From Xanthobacteraceae bacterium (lineage in GTDB: Bacteria; Pseudomonadota; Alphaproteobacteria; Rhizobiales; Xanthobacteraceae), in contig JASHOR010000049.1 of NCBI GenBank assembly GCA_030041005.1, forward strand, positions 1-36,086: 36,086 nt of DNA. Direction: 5' to 3'. The notes below the pieces were generated by a model. It made no database searches. It saw only the letters and a list, made by a program, of their open reading frames with translations, and was not told the origin of the DNA. The translations under genes were made by a program, and so were the position numbers. Below are positions 15,542 through 23,354 of the stretch, one piece after another (positions within the stretch are counted from its first letter, which is position 1; the number at the start of each line of letters is the position of its first letter).

Positions 15542-16783
15542 ATGGAGATAATGCAGACTGAAAATCGCGTGATCGTTTCCGGCTGCGGGCCGGTGGGGGC
15601 GGTGACGGCGCTCGCGCTCGTCAAGAAGGGCATTCCGGTCACCCTTATCGAGCAATTGCCGGATGCCGCCGAGGATCAGCGCGCCGCGACGATTCATACC
15701 CCGACGGTCGAGATGCTGGCCGATCTCGGACTGGAAAAGGAGATGTTTTCGGATGCTCCGTCCGGCGGCATGGCGGCGCCGCTGTTTCACTTCCGCGATC
15801 GCGCGACCGGCGAGCTGGTCGCCGTATTCGATATCAACCTGCTTAAGGGCGAAGTTCCCTATCCCTACGTCGTGCAGTGGGAGCAATATAAGCTTGTGCA
15901 CGCGGCGCTGCCGCACATCAGAGCGAGCGGACTTGGCGAGGTCCGCTTTTCCAGCAAGCTGATCGGGCTGTCACAGACCGAGGATCATGTCGAAGCGACG
16001 GTGGGCAACGAGGCCGGAGAAACCGAAAAGCTGCGGGCCAGATATCTGATCGGCACGGACGGCGGCAGCAGCACCGTTCGGCGCCTTGCCGAAATCGCCT
16101 TCGAGGGGTTCACCTGGCCTGAGCGCTTCATCAAGATCGGCACCAGCTTCGATTTCGGGGCGACCGGCCAGGGCCTCTGCACGCGCAATTATTTTTTCGA
16201 CCCCGACGAATGGCTCAACCTGTTCAAGGTCAAGGGCTACGGTCCGCCCGGCATCTGGCGCGGCGTGCTTCCCGTTCCCGAATCGGAAAGCGACGAGGAG
16301 GCGCTGAGCATGGAAAACATCCAGCGGCGCCTGCAGCGCATCTATCAGAAGAGCGGCGACTACGAGATTCCATATTACGCTCTCTATGCCGTGCATCAGC
16401 GCGTCGCGCAGACCTTCAACAAGGGACGGATCCTCCTTGCCGGCGATTGCGCGCACGTCAACAATCCCATCGGCGGCATGGGCATGAACGGCGGCATCCA
16501 CGACGCGGTGAATTTGACGGAAAAACTGGCCGACGTCTGGTTCGGCCGCGCCGACGCGAACGTGCTCGATCGCTACACGCGCCAGCGCCGCACGGCGCAG
16601 ATCGATTATGTCCAGGCGCAGACGATCGAGAACAAGCGCAAGCTCGAAGAAAGGGATCCGGCGGTTCGCCGCAAGCATCTCGACGACCTGCGGCGCACGT
16701 CCGAGGATGTTACGTTGCACAAGAAGTTTCTCTACCGCTCGTCGCTGATCGACAGCCTTACTTCCGCGAACGCGGTGGAGTGA
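15542..16783 (+). CDS. FAD-dependent aromatic monooxygenase (PheA/MhpA/PHBH superfamily)
   Basis: A 413-residue single-component flavoprotein hydroxylase. The N-terminal FAD motif is VSGCGPVGAVTALALVKKG (about 10-28), ending in an acidic E in TLIEQ. The middle DG-type segment is YLIGTDGGSSTVRRLAEI (about 161-178). The second FAD motif, GRILLAGDCAHVNNPIGGMG (about 297-316), contains the conserved GD. Such enzymes use NAD(P)H and O2 to hydroxylate phenolic rings, often ortho to an existing OH, which would create the catechol needed by the neighbouring LigB-LigA dioxygenase. Two starts are possible (15542 or 15551). It follows the decarboxylase-like gene in one operon. Confidence 0.9.
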   Translation: MEIMQTENRVIVSGCGPVGAVTALALVKKGIPVTLIEQLPDAAEDQRAATIHTPTVEMLADLGLEKEMFSDAPSGGMAAPLFHFRDRATGELVAVFDINLLKGEVPYPYVVQWEQYKLVHAALPHIRASGLGEVRFSSKLIGLSQTEDHVEATVGNEAGETEKLRARYLIGTDGGSSTVRRLAEIAFEGFTWPERFIKIGTSFDFGATGQGLCTRNYFFDPDEWLNLFKVKGYGPPGIWRGVLPVPESESDEEALSMENIQRRLQRIYQKSGDYEIPYYALYAVHQRVAQTFNKGRILLAGDCAHVNNPIGGMGMNGGIHDAVNLTEKLADVWFGRADANVLDRYTRQRRTAQIDYVQAQTIENKRKLEERDPAVRRKHLDDLRRTSEDVTLHKKFLYRSSLIDSLTSANAVE

Positions 16784-16809
16784 ACATCGATCGATCCGTT
16801 CCCGCGCCA

Positions 16810-16969
16810 GTGTGGCGGTTCAGAAGTCCGCATCATTCCTGCCGCGACCTCGTCATGCGGAGTTCTGAACCAAAGCCACACGAGATCAATAAGTTGGGAG
16901 TGTCCTTCGATTCCGAAGTTCGCAAACGAGGGTGCCGCATAATGATGCGAACTTCGGAATCGGGACACT
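16810..16969. repeat. solitary copy of the 161-bp double-hairpin repeat
   Basis: A single full-length copy of the element found in the array at 2606-3087, in the same order (half A then half B), differing at several bases in half A (GGTTCAGAAGTCCGCAT instead of GGTTCTGAAATCCGCAT). It fills the convergent gap between the monooxygenase and UbiD genes. Its right end, ACACTAG, supplies the TAG stop of the minus-strand UbiD gene. Confidence 0.93.
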
Positions 16970-18407
16970 AGCTGCGCGGACGGATGAAAGCTCCCCATTT
17001 TCGTTCGACCTCGCTTGCCTCTTCCGCCGACAGCGCCGAGGCGCGAGGGAATTTGTCGCGCCAGCCGAACGGACGGCAGGCATCGATCAGCGCCTTCGAA
17101 TGCGAGGTGACCCCGCGCTCCTTGTCGTCCGGCGAAATCCGCGGGTCGAGCGCCGAACTCCAGGCGTTGCGCACGATGTCGATGTTCTCCGACGGCTCGC
17201 AGCGGGTGGTGACGGCCCACATCACGTCCGCCAGATTGGATGGATCGATGTCGTCATCGACGACGACGATGATGCGCGCCATGTAGCTGTGCGCCGCCGC
17301 AACCAAGGCGGCCCGTTTGGCGTGGCCGTCGTAGCGTTGGCGCAGCGCCACCACCGTCATCAGTTGGGAAACGTGCTGCCAGGCCCCGGTCACCTCCGCA
17401 ACGCCGGCGGCCTGCAAATTGCTCCAAATCGTCGCGGCGCGCAGCGGCAGCCCAAAATGAAACCGCGGCGGCTTCATCGGCGGCGAGGCGAGCAGGATCG
17501 GATCGTCGCGGTGATGGACGGCGGCGATCTCCATCACCGGGCCGGGCCGCGCGGCGGCGGCGTAGTAGCCGGTAAACTCGCCGAACGGTCCTTCGGGCAG
17601 CGTGATCTGGCTCATGGGCAGGAGGCGGCCCTCGAAAACGATCTCTGCGGACGCCGGCACGGGCAGCCCGGTCTTCGGGGCGCGGCACACTTCGATCGGC
17701 GCGCCCCTGATGGAGCCGGCGAACTCGTATTCCGAACTTCCGTCGGCGAGATATTCGAAGCCGGCGATGAACAACGCCGGATCTTCACCGTGCACGATCG
17801 CGAGCGGACAGCTCTCTCCGCGATCCCAATATTTCTTCGCAATGATGGCGCCGTGCCGGCCGCCGTGGTCGAATTGCACGGTGACTTTCTCCGGACCGTG
17901 CACCTGCACGCGATAAATCGACGCGTTGATCCAGCCGTGGTCGGGATCGCGCATGATCACGATGGAACCGGAACCGATGAAGGGACCGCCGTCCTGGCGG
18001 TGCCATACCGGCGCCGGGAACTGCGTCACGTCAACGTCCTGGCCGACGAGCGTGTTTTGCAAAAACGCAGCGTCCTCGACGAGGATCGGCGCGAGCGGAC
18101 GCAAGGCCTGGCGCTTCTCCATCCAGGCTTTGAGCGCGTCAAGCGGTCGCAACATCGGATCGAGACCGAGCGCCAGTGCGGCCCGTTGAACATTCGTGGT
18201 GGTGTTGGTGACGATACGGAACCCGCGCCGGTGGCCCTTTAGGCTGTCGAACAGAAGACACGGACAATCCGGCAGGCCGGCGGCGACTTCCGTGATGCCG
18301 CCGATCTCGAAGCGCGGATCCGCCCCCTCGATTCGGCGCAGCGAGCCGAGTTGATCCACGAGATCGATAAATTCGCGCAGATCCCTGTACATGGGGCGTA
18401 ACTGCAT
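16968..18407 (-). CDS. UbiD family (de)carboxylase
   Basis: A 479-residue prenylated-FMN-dependent decarboxylase of the UbiD/Fdc1 superfamily, which removes or adds carboxyl groups on aromatic or unsaturated acids. The N-terminus MYRDLREFIDLVDQLGSLRR is typical. The cofactor-binding region is INASIYRVQVHG, with N161 and R166, and the acidic pair E272 and E277 in LPEGPFGEFTGYY has the five-residue spacing of the Fdc1 catalytic glutamates. VVVDDDIDPSNLADVMWA (about 400) is another family signature. The start could also be the ATG at 18392, which matches family N-termini better. No UbiX flavin prenyltransferase gene is present in the window. Its stop codon lies on a repeat edge. Substrate unknown. 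Confidence 0.92.
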   Translation of the reverse strand: MQLRPMYRDLREFIDLVDQLGSLRRIEGADPRFEIGGITEVAAGLPDCPCLLFDSLKGHRRGFRIVTNTTTNVQRAALALGLDPMLRPLDALKAWMEKRQALRPLAPILVEDAAFLQNTLVGQDVDVTQFPAPVWHRQDGGPFIGSGSIVIMRDPDHGWINASIYRVQVHGPEKVTVQFDHGGRHGAIIAKKYWDRGESCPLAIVHGEDPALFIAGFEYLADGSSEYEFAGSIRGAPIEVCRAPKTGLPVPASAEIVFEGRLLPMSQITLPEGPFGEFTGYYAAAARPGPVMEIAAVHHRDDPILLASPPMKPPRFHFGLPLRAATIWSNLQAAGVAEVTGAWQHVSQLMTVVALRQRYDGHAKRAALVAAAHSYMARIIVVVDDDIDPSNLADVMWAVTTRCEPSENIDIVRNAWSSALDPRISPDDKERGVTSHSKALIDACRPFGWRDKFPRASALSAEEASEVERKWGAFIRPRS

Positions 18408-18595
18408 TGGGGCCTAACCAGGCGGCGTTGCCGCGCTTTTGTCGAGCGGTTCCTCGGGAAAGCGATGCTGACCATGGCGCAACGATTGCCGGCCAGCGTC
18501 AATCGGCCTCTCTCCGGACCGTCCCGAAGGCCCGAGTCAAGGAGTTCTATTCGGCGGCAAACGAGTATAAGTGAAGGCCTGCCGGGTACCAATCC

Positions 18596-19252
18596 ATGCA
18601 TTCCGTCGCCCATCTCATCCATGCTTATGGCTTGCTGGTCGTTGCCGCGTTCATCGGGCTGGAAAGCATGTGCATTCCGCTGCCCGGCGAGACGGCCCTG
18701 ATCGTTGGCTCGGTCATTGCCGGGCGAACCCACGAGCTTGGCATCGTCGCAGTCATCCTCACCGCGATAGCGGCATCGGTCGTCGGCCGCGTGATCGGCT
18801 ATTTGTTCGGAATGCAATTCGGCTATTGGGTGCTGCTTCGCTACGGGTCCTATGTTCGCATCACCGAATCCAGGATCAAGCTCGGCCAATATCTTTTCCT
18901 CAAACATGGCGCCGCCATCATCATCGTTGCGCAGTTCGTGCCGGTCCTGCGCGCCATCGTCGGCATCCTGGCCGGAGCCAACCGCATGCCCTGGCGGCGT
19001 TTCGTCCTGGCGAGCGTGATCGGCGCCTCGATGTGGGCGACGCTGTTCGGGGTCGGCGGCTACTCATTCGGCAAGCAATTCGCGCGGCTGGCAAAGTCGT
19101 GGTGGATTCTCTCAGGTCCGAGCGGCTGGGTCCTGTTCGGCCTTGCCGCCGTGGTCATCATTGCCGCCCTCACTGCGTTTGTCGGCCGCCATGAGGCGCA
19201 ACTGGTCGCCAAGGCGGAACGCGCTTTGCCCGGGCCGCTGCGTTCGCCTTAA
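18596..19252 (+). CDS. DedA family (VTT domain) inner-membrane protein
   Basis: A 218-residue membrane protein of the DedA/SNARE-associated family, implicated in lipid scrambling and membrane homeostasis. Family features are FIGLESMCIPLPGETALIVG near the N-terminus (re-entrant helix with acidic residue), ASVVGRVIGYLFGMQFGY (about 60-77), and QFVPVLRAIVGILAGANRMP (about 117-136), followed by a transmembrane helix with GASMWATLFGVGGYSFG. A long hydrophobic C-terminal helix follows. It is divergent from the UbiD gene and ends 6 bases before the amidohydrolase gene, so co-transcription is likely although the functions look unrelated. Confidence 0.9.
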   Translation: MHSVAHLIHAYGLLVVAAFIGLESMCIPLPGETALIVGSVIAGRTHELGIVAVILTAIAASVVGRVIGYLFGMQFGYWVLLRYGSYVRITESRIKLGQYLFLKHGAAIIIVAQFVPVLRAIVGILAGANRMPWRRFVLASVIGASMWATLFGVGGYSFGKQFARLAKSWWILSGPSGWVLFGLAAVVIIAALTAFVGRHEAQLVAKAERALPGPLRSP

Positions 19253-19258
19253 GCCGCC

Positions 19259-20326
19259 ATGCCCGCAGCCATTTCGATCATCGACTGCGATGTGCATGCC
19301 AACGTGCCGGGCATGGCGGCGCTGTTGCCGTATCTCGACGAGCAATGGCGCGACAGCGTGATCGATCGCGGGCTCAATTCGCTGGAGTCGATCAATTACC
19401 CGCCGCGTGCGCCGCTGACCGCACGTCCCGATTGGCGCGGCGAAGCGGGTGAACCCGCCAACAGCGTCGACATGCTGCGCCGGCACGCGCTCGACCGCTG
19501 GAACATCGATGTCGCCATCTGCAACTGCCTGTATGGCGTGCAGCTCCTGTTCAGCGAGGACATGGCGGCGGCGTTCGCCAAGGCGATCAACGACTGGATC
19601 GCCAAGGAATGGCTCGATTGCGATCCGAGGCTGCGCGCCTCGATCGTCGTGCCCATGCAGAACAGCGATTGCGCCGTGGCCGAGATCGAGCGTTGCGCGG
19701 CCGACAAGCGATTCGTGCAGGTGCTGGTTCTGGCCATGGGCGAGGTGCCGCTGGGGCGCCGGCAATATTGGCCGGTCTTTGAAGCTGCCCAACGTCACGG
19801 CCTGCCGATCGGCATTCATGCCGGATCGAGCTTCCGGCATCCGGTGACGTCGCTCGGCTGGCCTTCCTGGTATGTCGAGGATTATTGCGCGCAGGCACAG
19901 GGATTTCAGGCGCAGGTGGCGAGCCTGATCTGCGAGGGCGTGTTCGTCAAATATCCGAAGCTGAAAGTCGTGCTGCTCGAATCCGGCGTCACTTGGCTGC
20001 CGCCCTTCTTGTGGCGGCTCTCCAAATTCTGGCGCGGGGTGCGGGCGGAGGTGCCCTGGGTCGACCGTCCGCCATATGAAATCGCCCGCGACCATGTGCG
20101 CCTGACGCTTCAGCCGTTCGACGGCCCGTGCGAACCGACGGCGATCGTGCGGCTGATCGAGCAGTTGCAGTCGGACGAGATGATTTTGTTCTCCTCCGAT
20201 TTCCCGCATTGGCAATTCGACGGCGACGAGATCATGCCGGCCGGCCTTGCCGACGGACTGCGCCGCAAAATTCAAGCCGGCAACGCGTTGGGGACTTATC
20301 CCCGTCTCATCGAGTCGAAAGTCTAG
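19259..20326 (+). CDS. amidohydrolase 2 family metal-dependent hydrolase/decarboxylase
   Basis: A 355-residue TIM-barrel protein of the ACMSD/LigW/gamma-resorcylate-decarboxylase superfamily. The N-terminal metal motif is D11-x-H13 (IIDCDVHANV). A strand-end His lies in GIHAGSSFRHP (about residue 183), and LLESGVTWLPPFLWRLSKFW and LFSSDFPHWQFDGD (late Asp) are typical. Members hydrolyse lactone or amide bonds or decarboxylate aromatic acids, so it could act before or after ring cleavage. No clear ribosome binding site is seen; the start lies 6 bases after the DedA stop, suggesting coupling. The next gene is a Rieske ferredoxin. Confidence 0.9.
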   Translation: MPAAISIIDCDVHANVPGMAALLPYLDEQWRDSVIDRGLNSLESINYPPRAPLTARPDWRGEAGEPANSVDMLRRHALDRWNIDVAICNCLYGVQLLFSEDMAAAFAKAINDWIAKEWLDCDPRLRASIVVPMQNSDCAVAEIERCAADKRFVQVLVLAMGEVPLGRRQYWPVFEAAQRHGLPIGIHAGSSFRHPVTSLGWPSWYVEDYCAQAQGFQAQVASLICEGVFVKYPKLKVVLLESGVTWLPPFLWRLSKFWRGVRAEVPWVDRPPYEIARDHVRLTLQPFDGPCEPTAIVRLIEQLQSDEMILFSSDFPHWQFDGDEIMPAGLADGLRRKIQAGNALGTYPRLIESKV

Positions 20327-20334
20327 GGCGGCCG

Positions 20335-20748
20335 ATGGCGAAACACGTTGTCGCTCCGCTGCGCGAATTTCCGGCCGGGTCGCGCAAGCTCGTCGAAGTC
20401 AAAGGCCGTCCGATCGTCGTGTTCAACATCAAGGGCGAGTTCTTTGCGCTCGCCAATCGCTGCCCGCATCAAGGCGGCAGCCTGTTTCACGGCCGTTTGG
20501 GCGGACTCGTCGAAGCAAGCGCGCCGGGATGCTATCGCTATTCGCGCCGCGGCGAGATCGTCCGCTGTCCATGGCACGGCTGGGAATTCGACGTGCGCAC
20601 CGGCAAATCCTGGTGCGAGCCCCAGCGCGTGCGGGCGCGGCAATTTCCGGTGTCGGTCGCGCCCGGCTCGGCCCTGGTCGAGGGACCCTACGTGGCCGAG
20701 ACCTTTTCCGTGCGCGTCGAAGATGATTACGTCGTGCTTGAGGCGTAA
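20335..20748 (+). CDS. Rieske [2Fe-2S] ferredoxin-like protein
   Basis: A 137-residue stand-alone Rieske protein, the type that passes electrons to ring-hydroxylating oxygenases. The cluster ligands are C43-x-H45 (NRCPHQGGSLFHG) and C78-x2-H81 (RCPWHGWEFDVRTG). The gap between the two motifs is 32 residues, longer than the usual 15-17, because of an insert containing ASAPGCYRYSRRGEIV. The insert has one extra cysteine (C66). It starts 8 bases after the amidohydrolase stop. No reductase gene is nearby. It may serve the oxygenase at 4157-5458, whose operon lacks a ferredoxin, or act in the amidohydrolase-HyuAB unit. Confidence 0.88.
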   Translation: MAKHVVAPLREFPAGSRKLVEVKGRPIVVFNIKGEFFALANRCPHQGGSLFHGRLGGLVEASAPGCYRYSRRGEIVRCPWHGWEFDVRTGKSWCEPQRVRARQFPVSVAPGSALVEGPYVAETFSVRVEDDYVVLEA

Positions 20749-20771
20749 TCGGCAGGGCAGGGGCACGCAGC

Positions 20772-22847
20772 ATGGCGCAACGACGGTTGGCGGAAAGGCG
20801 GCTCCGCCTCGCGGCGGACATCGGCGGGACGTTCACCGACGTCGCGGTCTTTGACGAAAGCACGGGAAAGCTCACCTTCGGCAAGGCGCTGTCGACGCCG
20901 ACGCACCTGGTGGAGGGCATCTCGGCCGGCGTTGCCAAGGCCGGCAGCGATTATCGCTCGGCCGCCCTGTTTCTGCACGGCTCGACCGTCGCCATCAACG
21001 CCATGCTGGAACGCACCGGCGCACGCACGGCATTGCTCATCACGCAGGGCTTTCGCGACATCTACGAGATCGGGCGCATCAACAGGCCCGACGCCTACAA
21101 TCTGTTCTTCCGCAAACACGAGCCGCTGATCGAGCGGGCGCTGCGCTTCGAGGTCAACGAACGCACGCTCGCCGACGGCGAGATCGAAACGCCGCTCGAC
21201 GACGACGAAATCGCGAGGCTTGGCAAAAAGCTGGAAAGCCTCGGCATCGAAGCTTGCGCCATCCTGTTTCTCAATTGCTACGCCAATGCCGACCACGAAC
21301 GGCGCGCCAAGGCCATTCTCGAACGCAATCATCCGCGCTTGTTCGTGTCGGCCTCGCACGAACTGTCGCAGGAATACCGGGAATTCGAGCGCTGTTCGAC
21401 GGTGGCGGCCAACGCCTATATCGGCCCAAAAGTGCGCAGCTATATCGGCGAAATCGACACCCACATGCGCGCCGCCGGCTTCTCCGGCTCTTTCCTCGTC
21501 GTGCAATCCACCGGCGGCCTGTACGAGGCCGAACAGGCGCAGAGTCAATGCGTGCGCATGCTCGAATCCGGCCCCGCCGCCGGCGTGATCGGCACCCGCG
21601 CCCTGTGCCATATGCTCGGCATCGACAACGCCATCGCCTTCGATATGGGGGGGACCACCGCCAAAGCCGGCGTCATCCATCGTGGCGAGGCGCTGACCAC
21701 CGGTGCCGCACTGATCGGGGGCTACGAGAGGGCGCTGCCGGTCCAGATCGCAATGATGGACATTTTCGAGGTCGGCACCGGCGGCGGCTCGATCGCGCGG
21801 CTCGACGACGGCGCGCTGCGCGTCGGGCCGCAGAGCGCGGGCGCCTCGCCCGGGCCGGCATGCTATGGACTAGGCGGCGACGAACCGACGGTGACCGACG
21901 CCAATCTGGTGCTTGGCCGGCTCGATACCGCCCGCTTTCTCGGCGGGGAGATGACGCTCGACCTTGCCGCGGCTGAGCGCGCGCTCAAGAAAAAAATCGG
22001 CGACCCGCTCGGTCTGAGCGTCGTTGAAGCCGCCGACGGCATATTGCGCATCGCCGCGACCGCGATGTCGTACGCGGTCAAGGGCGTTACCACCGAGCGC
22101 GGCTTCGATGCCGGCGATTTCGTATTGGTCGCCTATGGCGGCGCCGGCCCCTTGCATGCCGTGCAGGTGGCGCGCGAGATCGGCATGCGCAAAATCGTAG
22201 TGCCGTTCGCGCCCGGCGTGTTTTCCGCTTTCGGCATGTTGTTCGCCGATCTGCGCTACGATTTCGTACGCACCTGGTTTACGGCGCTCGAAGACGCCTC
22301 GTTCGAGCAGATCGAAAGCGTGTACGGCGATTTGGAGCGGCAGGGGCGCGCGGCCCTGACCCACGCCTCGGTGGTGCCGCAGCGGATCGTGATCAAGCGC
22401 GCCGCGGACATGCGCTATGTCGGCCAGGAGCATGCGGTGACCGTCGATCTGCCGATGGCGGTCTTTACGCGCCGCGACCGCAAGGCCATCAAGCGCCACT
22501 TTGATGCCATGCACGCCCAACGCTACGGCACCTCGGCGCCGGCCGAGCGGGCCGAGATCGTCAGTCTTCGTTCGACCGTGACCGGGCTGATGCGCAAGCC
22601 GCCGCAGCGCAAAATCGCCCGCGGTCGCGCGGCACCGCCCGCGGCGGCGCTGAGCGGCAAGCGAAAGGTCTATTTCGACGGGCGCTTTCGCCCGACGCCG
22701 GTCTTCTGGCGCCCGAACCTGCTTGCCGGCAACCGGATCGACGGTCCGGCCCTGATCGAAGAATACGCGTCCACGACTTTGCTGTTGCCAGGCGATGCGC
22801 TCGAGGTCGACAGCTTCGGAAACCTGGCGATAACGGTCGGCGGGTGA
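20772..22847 (+). CDS. hydantoinase/oxoprolinase subunit A (HyuA-type)
   Basis: A 691-residue protein of the HyuA/HydA family, the ATP-binding subunit of N-methylhydantoinase, 5-oxoprolinase and acetone carboxylase-type enzymes. The N-terminal actin-like phosphate motif is LAADIGGTFTDVAVFD (about 13-28). Further motifs are STGGLYEAEQAQ, AFDMGGTTAKAGV (about 290-302), GTGGGSIARLD, and GPQSAGASPGPACYG, all typical. VAYGGAGPLHA and the C-terminal GPALIEEYASTTLLLPGDA complete the family pattern. Length is normal. It starts 23 bases after the Rieske gene. The HyuB partner follows after about 500 bases that contain a small opposite-strand frame. The substrate of the pair is not known. Confidence 0.93.
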   Translation: MAQRRLAERRLRLAADIGGTFTDVAVFDESTGKLTFGKALSTPTHLVEGISAGVAKAGSDYRSAALFLHGSTVAINAMLERTGARTALLITQGFRDIYEIGRINRPDAYNLFFRKHEPLIERALRFEVNERTLADGEIETPLDDDEIARLGKKLESLGIEACAILFLNCYANADHERRAKAILERNHPRLFVSASHELSQEYREFERCSTVAANAYIGPKVRSYIGEIDTHMRAAGFSGSFLVVQSTGGLYEAEQAQSQCVRMLESGPAAGVIGTRALCHMLGIDNAIAFDMGGTTAKAGVIHRGEALTTGAALIGGYERALPVQIAMMDIFEVGTGGGSIARLDDGALRVGPQSAGASPGPACYGLGGDEPTVTDANLVLGRLDTARFLGGEMTLDLAAAERALKKKIGDPLGLSVVEAADGILRIAATAMSYAVKGVTTERGFDAGDFVLVAYGGAGPLHAVQVAREIGMRKIVVPFAPGVFSAFGMLFADLRYDFVRTWFTALEDASFEQIESVYGDLERQGRAALTHASVVPQRIVIKRAADMRYVGQEHAVTVDLPMAVFTRRDRKAIKRHFDAMHAQRYGTSAPAERAEIVSLRSTVTGLMRKPPQRKIARGRAAPPAAALSGKRKVYFDGRFRPTPVFWRPNLLAGNRIDGPALIEEYASTTLLLPGDALEVDSFGNLAITVGG

Positions 22848-22919
22848 TCGCCGCCAGTCGCCGGTTCAGGCTGATTGGAATTCGCTGCGGGTAAGGCGAC
22901 ACCGGCAAGCGGCGTACGC

Positions 22920-23117
22920 TTATTCGGCTTCTTCGTTCGGCGTTGAGCGTTGAGCGCGAAGAATATCGCTGAATTCTCTCTCCAGACGGGAAAGAGCCGC
23001 CAACAGCAGCGGCGACGGAAGCAGGAGCCGTTGGCTCAACCCGCGCTTTGCTTCCAGCTCATCGGACCATTGGTTCTCGTCGGGAAAATGCTCCGCGTAC
23101 TTGCTCGCATCGAACAT
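22920..23117 (-). CDS. small hypothetical protein between hyuA and hyuB
   Basis: A possible 65-residue protein on the strand opposite to hyuA and hyuB. The ATG at 23117 is preceded by GGGAGAGG at good spacing. The sequence opens MFDASKYAEHFPDENQWSDE, then has a leucine-rich helical stretch with RLLLPSPLLLAALSRLE, and ends with an acidic tail. There is no signal peptide or membrane segment. I do not recognise the family. The open frame continues upstream antisense to hyuB, but that part is an artefact. The evidence for coding is the ribosome binding site, normal-looking composition and the lack of any other gene in the interval; it may not be real. Confidence 0.45.
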   Translation of the reverse strand: MFDASKYAEHFPDENQWSDELEAKRGLSQRLLLPSPLLLAALSRLEREFSDILRAQRSTPNEEAE

Positions 23118-23354
23118 CGGCCTCTCCCAACCACGAATCACCATATTGAGAAAGTCTGATCGATAGCTGGTACAAGCGCAAGTCGTCGCCCTCCTCCGAA
23201 CTCGTTCCGCTGGCGACAGGACTGTTCGCTCTGTGCGGTATAGTGGATAACGAGGGCGCGCGAGGCGCAAAGAAGCCGGCCGGCACCTGTCGTGCGCCGG
23301 GACTGTGTCATAAGAAACGCTCGCACGGGCGCTTGAGCGGGAGTGCATGGAACG

